Assembly (NCBI GenBank): GCA_013791885.1
Contig: VMSZ01000038.1
Span: 1 to 64,000 of the forward strand
DNA: 64,000 nt
Direction of reading: 5' to 3'
Origin: Sulfurimonas sp.
GTDB taxonomy: Bacteria > Campylobacterota > Campylobacteria > Campylobacterales > Sulfurimonadaceae
The notes under the pieces were generated by a model that was not told the origin of the DNA, did not search any database, and worked only from the letters and a program-made list of their open reading frames with translations. The translations under genes were made by a program, and so were the position numbers. Shown in pieces: positions 63,544 through 64,000 of the stretch; position 1 is the first letter of the stretch, and every line of letters begins with the position of its first letter.

Positions 63544-63559
63544 AAGTTTTAGGAGCAGA

Positions 63560-64000
63560 TTAAGCTTTCTTGGACGTGAGTAAAACTAGGACAGCACTAA
63601 GAAAAGCGCCTAAAAAGACTATGGTGTAGCCTGTGGGCAAATCATAATAGTATGAGAGTACGATGGCTGCACTGCTAAAACTCCATCCAAAAGCAAAACT
63701 TCCAAAAAGGGGATGTTTTAAATTAAGTGAAGTTGCCATGAGTGCTGGAGCAATGAGTAAAACAAACACCACTAACACACCCGCTAACGCGACAGAAGAG
63801 GTTACTGTTATTGCAAGAAGGGAGAAAAACGCAAGCTCTTTGACAAAACCTGTAAGCCTTGGGTAAACCTTCCAAAGTGCTAAAGCGATAAGGGCGTAAA
63901 TGAGCGCGCTTTTGAGTACTTCATCCAAAGGAGTAAAGAGAATGTCACTCGCAAGAAGTGATTTGAAATGCTCCATTCCCTCAGCAGAATTAGCAAGAAC
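63560..64000 (-). CDS. metal ABC transporter permease (ZnuB/MntB family), 3' part
   Basis: The visible C-terminal 146 residues of an ABC-3 family membrane subunit; the frame runs through the window edge without a start (VLANSAEG before the internal methionine chosen by the track). Seen: ANSAEGMEHFKSLLASDILF, then SVALAGVLVVFVLLIAPALMATSLNL with the family's G-V-LLVxALLxxPAAxA pattern, and GYTIVFLGAFLSAVLVLL. Imports zinc, manganese or iron; the metal cannot be told. Partial by window edge only. Confidence 0.88.
   Translation of the reverse strand, partial: VLANSAEGMEHFKSLLASDILFTPLDEVLKSALIYALIALALWKVYPRLTGFVKELAFFSLLAITVTSSVALAGVLVVFVLLIAPALMATSLNLKHPLFGSFAFGWSFSSAAIVLSYYYDLPTGYTIVFLGAFLSAVLVLLTSKKA

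Overview
The window is about 64 kb of an AT-rich, gene-dense chromosome from a Campylobacterota bacterium, most like Sulfurimonas. That assignment is an inference from gene content: ThyX instead of ThyA, QueF, energy-taxis pairs of the Campylobacter CetA/CetB type, CZB-domain chemoreceptors, sigma-54-type flagellar promoters, HugZ-like and LapD/LapG proteins. I see no transposase, integrase, phage gene, rRNA or CRISPR array, and no gene-free stretch over 300 bases. The left edge (3' end of dnaN, then gyrB) lies close to the replication origin.

Layout. 0-16 kb is mostly core metabolism and information processing: dnaN, gyrB, a degenerate GGDEF/EAL protein, queF, a CCA-adding-type enzyme, typA, nrdB, a nitrilase-family enzyme, pcm, thyX, argB, yjdM, dgt and rpsU. 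At 16-19 kb a minus-strand operon joins a phosphatidylserine decarboxylase-like enzyme, an amidinotransferase/DDAH-like enzyme and a MATE exporter; it faces dnaG across a perfect inverted repeat. At 22.7-28.6 kb lies a flagellar hook cluster (fliK, flgD, a second hook-type protein, flgE) with two sigma-54 promoters. At 28.7-34.9 kb are purT, a 2-hydroxyacid dehydrogenase, a YqaA-like protein, an anchorless SdhA/SdhB-type pair, yajQ and a DNA-binding coiled-coil protein. At 35-38.4 kb are a zinc-sensor-type diguanylate cyclase, a DUF1538/PII-like membrane protein under a long palindrome, and tRNA-Ser(GGA). At 38.4-47.2 kb are small accessory genes and a TetR-controlled RND tripartite efflux operon. 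At 47.3-57.1 kb is a sensory block: a cytosolic CZB chemoreceptor, LapD and LapG, a B12/radical-SAM protein and two tandem PAS + MCP pairs. At 57-64 kb are an MFS transporter, two MscS channels, a lipid-kinase-like/DUF389 fusion, a DUF481 outer-membrane protein and the end of a metal ABC permease.

The genes share a theme of surface behaviour and second-messenger control: c-di-GMP synthesis and sensing, zinc-binding CZB domains in four proteins, energy taxis, flagellar hook assembly and LapG-type adhesin release.

The strongest unexplained signal is a short motif, AAACGCAG (core AAACGCA), found by eye about 100 times on the two strands, in several reading frames, in genes of either strand and sometimes between genes. 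That is about ten times chance for the core and about thirty times for the octamer. Its density is like that of a DNA uptake sequence; a Chi-like or other strand-marking role is also possible. A second signal is a two-hairpin intergenic element present twice (33.6 and 47.2 kb), with a shared GGCAGGGAC and different but still paired stem bases.
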